DNA from: Prochloraceae cyanobacterium
GTDB lineage: Bacteria > Cyanobacteriota > Cyanobacteriia > Cyanobacteriales > JASJDA01
Reading direction: 5' to 3'
NCBI GenBank assembly: GCA_030065755.1
Contig: JASJDA010000047.1
Coordinates: forward strand, 1-41,953
Length of the DNA stretch: 41,953 bases
The notes under the pieces were generated by a model. It did no database searches, had not been told where the DNA came from, and saw only the letters and a program-made list of their open reading frames with translations. This document shows positions 24,841 to 34,043 of the stretch, piece by piece. Position 1 is the stretch's first letter; every line of letters begins with the position of its first letter. The translations under genes were made by a program, and so were the position numbers.

Positions 24841-27800
24841 CTAGAGATTACAACTATTAGTGCGATCGAGAATCCCCACTATTCTTATATGGAGAGACCA
24901 AAAGTCCTTCCCTTGTTCCATACGTCGAAATACGCGCGCTGGAAGGTGTCCTTCAGGGACATTTTGGTTAAACCTTTCCCACAGAAAATCATAGGACATC
25001 CATATATCTCTTTTGCTCCATCCAACCTTATTGCCTAAAGCATTGGGGGATTTCGCTAAACTTTGGTAGATTTTATTCTGAATGCTAAAACCAAAGCGAC
25101 CTTCACTATAATTTTGCCAAAGAGAGTTGATGGTATTCAAGTCGTTACAGGAGAAATTTTTGAGAGATTCTTTGGTTAAATTACTTTTATTTTCTGCCTT
25201 GACAGCTTGGAGCATAACTGTGTATGTTTCTAAGTCTGCTTTTTTCCAATTGCCTGCTTCTAAGTAATTGCGCAGTTGGGTGTAGTCAACTCCTTTATCA
25301 CTTTTTAATTCAACTTGTTGGTTAATTTCTGCGCTCGTCTCTTCGGGTTGTTTATGTTTTGCTATCTTCGCGTCCTCTTTGACTGGTGCTGCCCACTTTT
25401 CTGAGACTGCTAATGGGTCTTTATCTATGCTTTTTGTATCTGGATTGAGATCTATATCAGGATCTAGTTTTTGTGCCTTTTTGTAAGCAGCGATCGCTTC
25501 TTTTACTTTGCCCTCTTTTGCCAGTCTTTGTCCTTCTGTTACTTTAGCTGGCGCTGCCCATTTGATGGCAACAGCTTTTGGGTCTTTATCTATAACTTTT
25601 GTATCTGGATTGAGATCTATGTCAGGATTTAGTTTTTGTAGTCTGCGGAAGATGATAACTGCAGCTTTTAGTTCATTTGTTTCAGCCAGTCTTTTGCCTT
25701 CTTCCAAAAAGCTTGGATGAACGGGATAGTCGGAACAAGTCAAATGGTACTTTGACAGCGGTTCTTTGATAAAGCTTTGCCACTCATCTACTCTTAAATT
25801 ACGCTTCAAACGGCTACAGGCTCGAGCGATCAGCGCCCTGGGGGAAAGCTCGTGTAGTTGGGCGGTATTATCCCCACTGCCAGTTGCTAGATATTTGCCG
25901 TCGCGACTGAACACCTCTGCTCTCACCTCCTCCTGGTGAGTGATGCGGGCAATTTCTTTGCCGCTTTTTACTTCACTGATGCGGGCAGTTCGATCGTCAC
26001 TGCCAGTTGCCAGATATTTGCCATCGGCACTAAACGCCACTGCATTTACCCAGTCCTGGTGGGTGATACGGGCGAGTTCTTTGCCGCTTTTGACCTCAAT
26101 GATGCGGGCGGTTTTATCATTACTGCCAGTTGCCAGATAGCTGCTGTCGGCACTGAACGCCACTGCGTTTACCCAGTCCTTATGGGTGATGCGGGCAATT
26201 TTTTTGCCGCTTTTGACCTCAATGATGCGGGCGGTTTTATCATTACTGCCAGTTGCCAGATATTTGCCGTCGGCACTGAACGCTACTGTTTTCACCCAGT
26301 CTTGGTGGTTGATGCGGGCGAGTTCTTCGCCGCTTTTGACCTCAATGATGCGGACGGTTTTATCATTACTGCCAGTAGCCAGATAGTTGCCGTCGGCACT
26401 GAACGCCACGTCCCAAACATATCCCTGGTTCTTGATGCGGGCGATTTCTTTGCCGCTTTTGACCTCAATGATGCGAGCGATTTTATCTCTACTGCCAGTT
26501 GCCAGATAGTTGCCGTCGCGACTGAACGCTACTGCATTCACTGAGTCTTGGTGGTTGATGCGGGCAATTTCTTTGCCGCTTTTGACCTCAATGATGCGGG
26601 CGATTTTATCTCTACTGCCAGTTGCCAGATAGTTGCCGTCGCGACTGAACGCCACTGTATTTACCGAGTCCTGGTGGGTAATGCGGGCAATTTCTTTGCC
26701 GCTTTTGACCTCACTGATGCGGGCAGTACGATCGTCACTACCAGTTACCAGATAGTTGCCGTCGGCACTGAACGCCACGTCCCAAACATATCCTTGGTCG
26801 TTGATGCGGGCAAGTTCTTTGCCGCTTTTGACCTCAATGATGTGGGCGGTACGATCGTCACTACCAGTAGCGAGGTAGTTGCCATCGGGATTAAACGCCA
26901 CTGCATTTACCGAGCCCTGCTGGTTGATGCGGACGAGTTCTTTGCCGCTTTTGATCTCAATAATGTGGGCGATTTTATCTCTACTGCCAGTTGCTAGATA
27001 GTTGCCATCGGCACTGAACGCCACTGCATTTACCCAGTCTTGATGGTTGATGCGGGCGAGTTCTTTGCTGCTTTTGACCTCAATGATGCGGGCGATTTTA
27101 TCTCTACTGCCAGTTGCCAGATATTTGCCATCGGCACTGAACGCTACTGCATTCACCCAGTTCTGATGGGTGACGCGGGCAATTTCTTTGCCGCTTTTGA
27201 CCTCAATGATGCGAGCTATATTATCATTACTGCCAGTTGCCAGATATTTGCCGTCAGCACTAAACGCCACTGCATTCACCCAGTGGTGATGGTTGATGCG
27301 GGCGATTTCTTTGCCGCTTTTGACCTCAATGATGCGAGCGGTATTATCATTACTGCCAGTTGCCAGATATTTGCCGTCAGCACTGAACGCCACTGCATTT
27401 ACCCAGTCTTGATGGTTGATGCGGGCGATTTCTTTGCTGCTTTTAACCTCAATGATGCGAGCGGTATTGTCATTACTGCCAGTTGCCAGATATTTGCCAT
27501 CGGCACTGAACGCCACTGCATTCACCGAGTCCTGGTGGGTGACGCGGGCAATTTCTTTGCCGCTTTTGACCTCAATGATGCGGGCGATTTTATCTCTACT
27601 GCCAGTTGCCAGATAGTTGCCGTCGCTACTGAATGCCACTGCATTTACCCAGTCTTGATGGTTGATGCGGGCATGTGATATGGGTAAAAGTTCGAGGCTG
27701 TTGCGTAGAGTGCGATCTGCTTGCAGCGATAGATCCCCTAGCTCTTGGAATCGCTTCATTGATTCGACCGCTAGTAAGGCACTCGTTTCATGCAAATCTG

Positions 27801-29829
27801 GGTATTGACTTCTAATCCATTCCGATGTACTCGCTAACTGACGAGCGAATGCCTTTTGGGCTTGTTTATTTGCTTCTTTCCACTGATATCCAGCGAAGAT
27901 GGCGAATCCAGCAAAGATGACAGATGCGATGGAAGTCGCCATGAGCTGACGATTTCTAAGTTGTTTCTCTTGCCGGAGCTGACCCTCGCGCCACGCCACA
28001 CTAGCATCAATAAATTCCTTTTGCAAAGAAGTTGCTGGCGGTTGTTTGCGATCTTGTTGAGCATCTAAGAGCCAGTTTTCTGCAATAGTCAGCTCGCGGC
28101 CCCGTAACAGTAAATCTTCGCTTCTGTCTTTTTGCTTCCATTCCCGCGCCTTGTGGTGCCATTTACTGTGACTTCTCACATAATCTCTATCTGTATCGAG
28201 AGTTCTGACCAACTCATTAAAATTGGCACTAAAATCTCCACCGTGCCGCTTAAAATCAATCCACTGTATTTTGGCTAATACTGGATGCAATTTTTCGGGT
28301 GATACTTCTGCGTGCAGTATGGTAATAAAGCGCTTATTCAATTTTTTGGCATATTCCACCTCATCAGCACAATAAGGTGAATTGACCGAGCGCGGGGAAA
28401 TCACAAAGATAAAGTTATCGCAACTTTCAATTCCTCGATATATTTCTTGCTGAAAATCAACTCCCACAGCAATGCTTTCTTGGTCAAACCAAGTAGTTTT
28501 ACCCAATTCCTGGAGTGCATCATTTAATTTCCTGGCAAAATCTGAATCAGCACGGGAATAAGAGATAAATACTTCAAGTGACTCTTCTTTCGGATGATTG
28601 AGACTTTCAGCAATGAACTTTTCGTGTAAAGCTAGGGGAGGACGATCGCTTCGCTCTTTGGCGACTTTCAACCAAGCGCTCATATGTTCGAGATTATAAC
28701 CCCGCAACAGCAGGCTGGGGTTTTTATTTTGCTCCTGCCATTTTAGTGCTTTAACTAAGAGGATTTTGTGATACTCGTAATACGACGGCTCCTCGTTTAA
28801 TTCTTTTAATAATTTTTCCACCCCTTCACGATATTTAAATTCATTTTCATACCCTGTTAGATCGATAAATTGTAAGGATAATATCTCCAGGGGAAATTCA
28901 TCTAAATTGTTAGGTTTAATTAGCAGGGTAGGTTTAATTAGCAGGGGAATAATACGCTTATTATATTCTAAAGCTCGTGCTAATTCTTGCTGACAGTAGG
29001 ACGATTGCAGCGCATCTGGGGAAATTAAATAAACAAAATTATCTGCTCCTTCAACTCCTCGATTTATTTGCGACAGGAATTCCACTCCGGTTTTGATATC
29101 GGTCTTATCGGTCCAAATAGTAATCCCCTTTCTCATCAAGCTTTTACCAATTTTTTCCTTGACATCTTTATCTTGTTCTGAGGCAGCCAGAAACACCTGG
29201 GTCATTAAGTTATTGGCATTCTTGATGCTTTCGCAAATAAACTTGCAGTGCAAATCAGTAGGAACGCAAGGCATCTGTTCGTCTGGAAATTTTGTGGCTA
29301 ACCAAGCTTGTGCTTTTTTTCTTTCCTCGCCAATTAAAAGATCTTTATTTTTTTGATTATTTTTCGACCATTCTAAGGCTTTAACTAATAATTTAGTATG
29401 CTGTTTGACATAATCACTATGTAGATTAATCGTTTGAATTAACTTGACAAAAGACTCTTTGAAATTATCAATTTGTTCTTGAAAAAATATCCAATTTACT
29501 TTTCTAATTATCGGGTGCATCTGCCCCCGAAATTTTTCAGAATTGACGTGCAGTAAAGGGATAATTCTTTTGTTATAGCTAACAGCTAATTCAATTTCTT
29601 TATAACAATAGAGAGATTTAACTGAATGAGGGGAGATGATAAAAATAAAATTATGGGTTCTTTCTATGCCATCATCAATTTGATGCTGCCAATCTACACC
29701 TGGGGGAATGTCTTGTCGATCGAACCAGACTTTTAACCCTTGTGCTGTTAACATATGATAAACTTTTGTTGCCAAAATTTTACTGTCGGCTCGTCCGTAT
29801 GATATGAAAGCATCAAAAAATTGACTCAT
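24841..29829 (-). CDS. Triple TIR - TM - WD40(x15) - TPR-like - GUN4 protein
   Basis: 1662 residues; ATG 29829 is chosen because GGAGG lies 8 bases upstream (a TTG 15 bases earlier is open but poor). TIR domains: about 1-133, 209-345 and 417-545. Each keeps the NADase-type S-x-Y-C-x-x-E motif (E78, E282, E490) and is followed by the same roughly 70-residue helical module (DYV..H..LL.KA.EW, LL.G..L..A..WL). A membrane helix lies near 630-648. WD40 repeats of 41 residues fill 722-1336. A TPR-like region with two copies of LDPDIDLNPDTK follows, then GUN4 (about 1515-1640: YTQLRNYLEAGNWKKADLETY, GRFGFSIQ, GHLPARVF). GUN4 domains bind porphyrins. Probably a ligand-sensing NAD-consuming or scaffold protein; function not proven. 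Confidence 0.9.
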   Translation of the reverse strand: MSQFFDAFISYGRADSKILATKVYHMLTAQGLKVWFDRQDIPPGVDWQHQIDDGIERTHNFIFIISPHSVKSLYCYKEIELAVSYNKRIIPLLHVNSEKFRGQMHPIIRKVNWIFFQEQIDNFKESFVKLIQTINLHSDYVKQHTKLLVKALEWSKNNQKNKDLLIGEERKKAQAWLATKFPDEQMPCVPTDLHCKFICESIKNANNLMTQVFLAASEQDKDVKEKIGKSLMRKGITIWTDKTDIKTGVEFLSQINRGVEGADNFVYLISPDALQSSYCQQELARALEYNKRIIPLLIKPTLLIKPNNLDEFPLEILSLQFIDLTGYENEFKYREGVEKLLKELNEEPSYYEYHKILLVKALKWQEQNKNPSLLLRGYNLEHMSAWLKVAKERSDRPPLALHEKFIAESLNHPKEESLEVFISYSRADSDFARKLNDALQELGKTTWFDQESIAVGVDFQQEIYRGIESCDNFIFVISPRSVNSPYCADEVEYAKKLNKRFITILHAEVSPEKLHPVLAKIQWIDFKRHGGDFSANFNELVRTLDTDRDYVRSHSKWHHKAREWKQKDRSEDLLLRGRELTIAENWLLDAQQDRKQPPATSLQKEFIDASVAWREGQLRQEKQLRNRQLMATSIASVIFAGFAIFAGYQWKEANKQAQKAFARQLASTSEWIRSQYPDLHETSALLAVESMKRFQELGDLSLQADRTLRNSLELLPISHARINHQDWVNAVAFSSDGNYLATGSRDKIARIIEVKSGKEIARVTHQDSVNAVAFSADGKYLATGSNDNTARIIEVKSSKEIARINHQDWVNAVAFSADGKYLATGSNDNTARIIEVKSGKEIARINHHHWVNAVAFSADGKYLATGSNDNIARIIEVKSGKEIARVTHQNWVNAVAFSADGKYLATGSRDKIARIIEVKSSKELARINHQDWVNAVAFSADGNYLATGSRDKIAHIIEIKSGKELVRINQQGSVNAVAFNPDGNYLATGSDDRTAHIIEVKSGKELARINDQGYVWDVAFSADGNYLVTGSDDRTARISEVKSGKEIARITHQDSVNTVAFSRDGNYLATGSRDKIARIIEVKSGKEIARINHQDSVNAVAFSRDGNYLATGSRDKIARIIEVKSGKEIARIKNQGYVWDVAFSADGNYLATGSNDKTVRIIEVKSGEELARINHQDWVKTVAFSADGKYLATGSNDKTARIIEVKSGKKIARITHKDWVNAVAFSADSSYLATGSNDKTARIIEVKSGKELARITHQDWVNAVAFSADGKYLATGSDDRTARISEVKSGKEIARITHQEEVRAEVFSRDGKYLATGSGDNTAQLHELSPRALIARACSRLKRNLRVDEWQSFIKEPLSKYHLTCSDYPVHPSFLEEGKRLAETNELKAAVIIFRRLQKLNPDIDLNPDTKVIDKDPKAVAIKWAAPAKVTEGQRLAKEGKVKEAIAAYKKAQKLDPDIDLNPDTKSIDKDPLAVSEKWAAPVKEDAKIAKHKQPEETSAEINQQVELKSDKGVDYTQLRNYLEAGNWKKADLETYTVMLQAVKAENKSNLTKESLKNFSCNDLNTINSLWQNYSEGRFGFSIQNKIYQSLAKSPNALGNKVGWSKRDIWMSYDFLWERFNQNVPEGHLPARVFRRMEQGKDFWSLHIRIVGILDRTNSCNL
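25822..27666 (-). repeat. Tandem array of 15 WD40-coding units of 123 bp
   Basis: Fifteen exact-length units (41 codons each), pattern INHQDWVNAVAFSADGKYLATGS, then RDK-ARIIEVKSGKEIAR. They are nearly identical at the DNA level, with differences clustered in a few positions (QDW/QGY/QDS; NDN/RDK/DDR). No gaps occur between units. The last unit (ending ALIAR) is the most diverged. Fifteen is two seven-blade propellers plus one blade, or an open toroid. Confidence 0.95.
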
Positions 29830-30124
29830 TTTCTTGTCCTCCAAACTCTTAGGAGAAAAGGTCTTGTCTAAGACTACAACGGCGATCGCCTAGATTCCGG
29901 TCTTATTCGCTGGACTTTAGAAAAACGATCGAGGATTTAGTAATTTAAAACTTTTACTGCACTCGATTTAGCAGCGATCGAGGGTCATAAATGAGCGATC
30001 GTTCGCTCTTGTAGGTTGGGTGAAGAGGTCGTTGACACCGACTAAAGAAAAAATGAAAGGGAAGGCTGAAATGCCTTTGGCAGCAATGTAATATTTGCCT
30101 ATACTTTTTTTAACTATAAGTTGA
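29830..30124. other. Divergent spacer between TIR-WD40 gene and 2OG oxygenase gene
   Basis: About 295 bases holding promoters for two divergent genes. Several HIP1 cores (29880, 29927, 29975, 29996) are present. No gene, and no clear operator. Confidence 0.45.
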
Positions 30125-30706
30125 ATGAAAAAATTAACAGAAGTAGGTACAGAAATATTTGTTGTGGAAAGATTGCTCGATCGAGATTTCTGCAACCACA
30201 TACTCCAAATAACAGAACAGTTTCAGTTAGAACAAGCTGGAATTGAACTGAAAAAAATCGATACTCAAATTCGCAGCAATAGTTCTCTTTATCTGGATAC
30301 TAACCATTCTCTACTAAAATCGACTAACGATTTATTGCTAAAAAAGGTGGGGGTTATTCAGAAGTTACTTTATCAACATTATGGCATCGGCTTTTTTTAC
30401 TCTGAAACTTGTACTATTCTGCGCTACGAACCAGGACAATTTTACAAGCGCCACGTAGATAATTTGTTATTGCGAAATCGATTTGATGAAGCTTCTAAGG
30501 GAATTCCCATTCGCGATGTTAGTATTGTCGGTTATCTTAATGAGGATTTTGAAGGGGGCGAAACTTATTTCGATCGCCAAAATTTAAAGCTCAAGCCTGA
30601 GATGGGTAATGTTGCGGTTTTTCCTGCTTTTTGGACTCATCCACATCAGTCTCTTCCTGTTACTAAGGGGGTGAAGTATTCTTTTGTTACTTGGCTTTAT
30701 CATTAG
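30125..30706 (+). CDS. 2-oxoglutarate/Fe(II) dioxygenase, prolyl-4-hydroxylase-like
   Basis: 193 residues. The facial triad is visible: H110-V-D112 in FYKRHVDN and the distal His near 172-174 in FWTHPHQSLPV, with Lys184 in GVKYSFVTWLYH in place to bind 2-oxoglutarate. The jelly-roll signature ILRYEPGQFYKRHVDN ... VGYLNEDFEGGETYF is typical of P4H-type enzymes. Substrate unknown: protein proline, or a free amino acid or other small molecule. It stands alone, convergent with the GST gene. Confidence 0.87.
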   Translation: MKKLTEVGTEIFVVERLLDRDFCNHILQITEQFQLEQAGIELKKIDTQIRSNSSLYLDTNHSLLKSTNDLLLKKVGVIQKLLYQHYGIGFFYSETCTILRYEPGQFYKRHVDNLLLRNRFDEASKGIPIRDVSIVGYLNEDFEGGETYFDRQNLKLKPEMGNVAVFPAFWTHPHQSLPVTKGVKYSFVTWLYH

Positions 30707-30797
30707 AGCTGAAGGGAGACGACTCATGAAATCATAAGTCTTTTGTACGATCGATCTCAATTGAGTTCCGAGCATCGAAGAGAGGGGGAAGTTCACT

Positions 30798-31511
30798 TTA
30801 GGAATCAATGAAATTTTGAGCAGTTTTTGCCGTTTGATTGAAGAGAATTTTTCTACTTTCTTCATTGACGATCGATGGGGTAGCAAACTGCTGTTGTTTT
30901 TCGTAGGCGCGGACTACAGCAGATCGAGAACCTATATTCTCAAACCAGCGCTTCAAGTTAGGGAAGTTTTCCAGCTTCTGTTGCTGCTTCTGATAGGAAA
31001 CAATCCAAGGATAGCAAGCCATATCAGCAATCGAATATTCTCCTGCTATATAATCGCCTCCTTTTAACCTCTTGTCGAGTACGCCGTAAAGCCGATTAGT
31101 TTCTCCTATGTAGCGATCGATAGCGTAGGCAATTTTTTCTGGGGCGTATTGCACAAAATGATGGTTTTGTCCCGCCATTGGCCCTAAACCCCCTATCTGC
31201 CAGAATAACCATTCTGTTACCGTTTTGCGCTTGCGTAGATCGGCAGGAAGGAATTTGTTAGTTTTCTCGGCGAGATATAGTAGTATAGCCCCCGACTCAA
31301 AAACAGAAATAGGATCGCCACCGTCTTCTGGATCTTTATCCACAATTGCAGGCATTTTATTGTTAGGCGAAATCTTGAGAAAATCAGGCTTAAACTGGTC
31401 GCCAGCGCCAATATTAACTGGAACAATTTTGTAATCTAGTCCAGCTTCTTCTAGGAAGATAGTGATTTTATGACCGTTGGGTGTGGGCCAGTAGTATAGT
31501 TCGATCGCCAT
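30798..31511 (-). CDS. Glutathione S-transferase family protein (YfcG/Ure2p-like)
   Basis: 237 residues. The N-terminal thioredoxin-like domain carries YYWPTPNGHKITIFLEEAGL and NNKMPAIVD, with FESGAILLYLAE for glutathione binding (cis-Pro and ESGA). The helical C-domain has FWQIGGLGPMAGQNHHF and YIAGEYSIADMACYPWI (N-capping Asp). The TPNGHK motif and the GLGPMAGQ signature are typical of the nu-class (YfcG-like) disulfide-bond reductases rather than detoxifying GSTs. It is divergent from the serine hydrolase gene with a 95-base spacer. Confidence 0.9.
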   Translation of the reverse strand: MAIELYYWPTPNGHKITIFLEEAGLDYKIVPVNIGAGDQFKPDFLKISPNNKMPAIVDKDPEDGGDPISVFESGAILLYLAEKTNKFLPADLRKRKTVTEWLFWQIGGLGPMAGQNHHFVQYAPEKIAYAIDRYIGETNRLYGVLDKRLKGGDYIAGEYSIADMACYPWIVSYQKQQQKLENFPNLKRWFENIGSRSAVVRAYEKQQQFATPSIVNEESRKILFNQTAKTAQNFIDS

Positions 31512-31606
31512 TGCTAGATTTCAATGCAATAACTCAAGGCTATCATCGATCGCTGCAAACATATATAAGTAAAAATACAACGGCTAGATGGGAAGTAGCA
31601 CTAAAG

Positions 31607-32992
31607 ATGAAAATTCCTCCAATAGAAAAAAAATATATATTTGTCGGCATTGGCTTGATTACTCTAGGCATGCTGGTGCTAATTGTATTGATAAGAGTCG
31701 CTACGATCGCTGCTGGTTACAAAGCTAAAGTTCTTTGCTCTGGAGTATTTGTTTCTAATCGCCAACCAGATTCTATTCTCAATCAAGAGCTATCAGATGA
31801 CATTAGAATCAAAGCAATAAAAGTCGATGTAAATCGCCAAGAAAAAACAGTTACTAGCTTTTTATGGTTAATTCCTCTCAGAAAAGCTGTTTTTCGTCCA
31901 AAATTAGGTTGTACCTTAGCAATAGATACTTCTGTCGACCAACTTCGCGTTCAAGCTCGTGCATTGCTTGGGGTTTCTTCTTCTCAACAAGTAAATTTGC
32001 TCCCCACTAGAACCCTATCTTCACCCTCTTCTGCTCGACTCGAAAAAGTATTAGATGATGCTTTCAGAGAAAATGACCCTGAGAAACTGAAAAGAACTTT
32101 AGCAGTGGTAGTAGTTCAAGAGGGTCACGTGATTGCCGAACGCTATAGAGGAGAAATTACCCCACAAACGCCGCTAGCAGGATGGTCGATGACCAAAAGC
32201 GTGATTAATGCCCTAGTGGGCATTCTAGTACAAGAAGGAAAACTTTCTCTCCAAGACCAAAAGCTGATTCCCCAGTGGCAACAAATAAACGAACCTCGCA
32301 GCCAAATCACTTTAGAGCAGTTGTTGCAAATGAGTAGCGGTCTCAAATTTCAGGAAAACTATAGCAATCCCTTATCCGATGTAGTCGTCATGCTCTTTGG
32401 TCGTCCCGATAGTGCTGATTACGCTGCTAATAAACCCTTAGCTTTTAGATCGGGTGCTCATTGGTCTTATGCTAGCGGCACTACCAACATTATTAGCCAA
32501 ATTGTCCGCCAGACAATAGGAGGTACGAATGTAGATTATTGGATATTTCCCCGTCGTAAATTGTTCGATCGTTTAGGTATGAGCAACTCGATTATGGAGG
32601 TAGATGCCGCAGGAAATTTTGTAGGTTCATCTTTTATGTATGCCACTGCTAGAGATTGGGCTAGATTTGGTCTACTATATCTTCAAGATGGAGTTTGGCA
32701 CGGAGAGCGTATTCTTCCCCCAAATTGGGTTAATTATTCCGTTACACCTGCTCCTCAGGCACCTTTCCAAATGTATGGCGCTCATTTCTGGCTGCGCATT
32801 CCTTCTGAGTCGGGAAAATCACTTTCACTCCAATCTTTGCTTCCTTCTGATACTTTTCATGCTTCTGGTTTTCAAGGTCAGTTCGTTACTATTATTCCTT
32901 CAAAAAAATTAGTCATAGTGCGTTTAGGACTGAGTCAAAGCGAAGCATGGAATCACGAATTTTTTGTCCGACAGATTTTAGAAGCTCTATAG
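31607..32992 (+). CDS. Membrane-anchored serine hydrolase, class C beta-lactamase-like
   Basis: 461 residues from ATG 31607; an upstream frame to 31481 overlaps the divergent GST gene and lacks homology. One membrane helix (about 10-34) is followed by a roughly 110-residue domain, then the beta-lactamase/transpeptidase fold. S194-M-T-K197 is the SxxK nucleophile motif (GWSMTKSV), Y288-A-S290 is the second motif (HWSYASGTTN), and HASGFQGQFVTII is the third (HxG). This family comprises esterases, peptidases and beta-lactamases acting outside the membrane. Substrate unknown. Confidence 0.87.
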   Translation: MKIPPIEKKYIFVGIGLITLGMLVLIVLIRVATIAAGYKAKVLCSGVFVSNRQPDSILNQELSDDIRIKAIKVDVNRQEKTVTSFLWLIPLRKAVFRPKLGCTLAIDTSVDQLRVQARALLGVSSSQQVNLLPTRTLSSPSSARLEKVLDDAFRENDPEKLKRTLAVVVVQEGHVIAERYRGEITPQTPLAGWSMTKSVINALVGILVQEGKLSLQDQKLIPQWQQINEPRSQITLEQLLQMSSGLKFQENYSNPLSDVVVMLFGRPDSADYAANKPLAFRSGAHWSYASGTTNIISQIVRQTIGGTNVDYWIFPRRKLFDRLGMSNSIMEVDAAGNFVGSSFMYATARDWARFGLLYLQDGVWHGERILPPNWVNYSVTPAPQAPFQMYGAHFWLRIPSESGKSLSLQSLLPSDTFHASGFQGQFVTIIPSKKLVIVRLGLSQSEAWNHEFFVRQILEAL

Positions 32993-33098
32993 CTATGTGT
33001 AATTAATACTGATGCCAAGTCGTTTACTAAACACTGGTGATGGGATTGTTAAAAATAACCATCTGAAAATGTAGCTAATCTGTCCTGTTCAATTAATA

Positions 33099-33986
33099 TT
33101 GAAGAGCTTGCCTTTAGTTTTTGTTAAGTATGGAAAGTCAAACTTGAAAAAACAATTTTCTTTAACTGATAAATGGTTAGTAACTGCCATCATGGTAGTA
33201 TCCCTTCTTTTGGTGGGTATAAATAGTTTTGTCATTCTTAATCCTGGTCAGGCTGGAGTAATCACCATCTTAGGAAAAGCCAGAGACGGAGTCTTGCTGG
33301 AGGGAATTCATTTTAAACCGCCCTTGGTTTCCACCGTAGACATCTACGATCTGACTGTACAAAAATTTGAAGTAGTAGCACAAAGTTCCACCAAAGATCT
33401 TCAGGGATTATCAGCGCGTTTTGCGATTAATTTTCGTGTCGATCCCTTATTAGTCGTTAAGATTCGCCGAACACAAGGAACTTTAGCTAATCTGGTTTCT
33501 AAAATTATTGCTCCCCAAACTCAGGAATCGTTTAAGATTGCTGCGGCCTTGAGGACAATAGAAGAAGCGATCGTCAAAAGAAATGAACTCAAGCAAGATT
33601 TTGATGGGGCTTTAAGTGTTCGACTAGAAAAATATGGAATTATTGTACTCGATACCAGTGTAGTGGATTTAGACTTTTCCCCTAAGTTTGCCAAGGCCGT
33701 AGAAGAAAAACAAATCGCTCAACAGAGAGCCAAAAGAGCTATTTATGTGGCTCAAGAAGCTGAACAAGAGGCTCAAGCTTATGTCAACCGTGCCCAGGGT
33801 AAAGCCGAGGCTCAAAGATTACTAGCTGAAACCTTGAAAGCCCAAGGTGGTCAACTAGTATTGCAAAAAGAGGCAATTTCCGCCTGGAGAGAAGGGGGCG
33901 CTCAAATGCCTCAGGTCTTAGTAATGGGAGGAAAAGAGCGTACTGGGGTTCCTTTTCTGTTTAATCTTGGTGATATTCAGCAATAA
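33099..33986 (+). CDS. SPFH/prohibitin-family membrane protein
   Basis: About 295 residues from a TTG start; the true start may differ by a few codons since no ATG precedes the helix. One membrane helix (about 30-50, MVVSLLLVGINSFVIL) is followed by the SPFH domain: NPGQAGVITILGKARDGVLLEGIHFKPP, VDIYDLTVQKFEV and IVLDTSVVDLDFSPKF. An Ala/Glu-rich coiled coil (about 215-260) follows. Prohibitins form ring-like membrane scaffolds that hold membrane proteases or organise membrane domains. A classic terminator lies 24 bases after the stop. Confidence 0.9.
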   Translation: MKSLPLVFVKYGKSNLKKQFSLTDKWLVTAIMVVSLLLVGINSFVILNPGQAGVITILGKARDGVLLEGIHFKPPLVSTVDIYDLTVQKFEVVAQSSTKDLQGLSARFAINFRVDPLLVVKIRRTQGTLANLVSKIIAPQTQESFKIAAALRTIEEAIVKRNELKQDFDGALSVRLEKYGIIVLDTSVVDLDFSPKFAKAVEEKQIAQQRAKRAIYVAQEAEQEAQAYVNRAQGKAEAQRLLAETLKAQGGQLVLQKEAISAWREGGAQMPQVLVMGGKERTGVPFLFNLGDIQQ

Positions 33987-34009
33987 CAATAATAGCAGTC
34001 TTTATGATT

Positions 34010-34043
34010 AGGAATGATTGTCTCAAATCATTCCTTTTTTTCT
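34010..34043 (+). terminator. Rho-independent terminator of the SPFH gene
   Basis: aggaatgatt (34010-34019) pairs with aatcattcct (34026-34035) and is followed by a T-run (ttttttc). Confidence 0.85.

Noticed and set aside
25936-27678. Long plus-strand ORFs (up to 212 codons) with repeating AGDFFAAFDLNDA-type sequence
   Set aside because: They are antisense frames of the 123-bp WD40 units; since 123 is a multiple of three, the opposite strand stays open by repetition. No start signals or family match.
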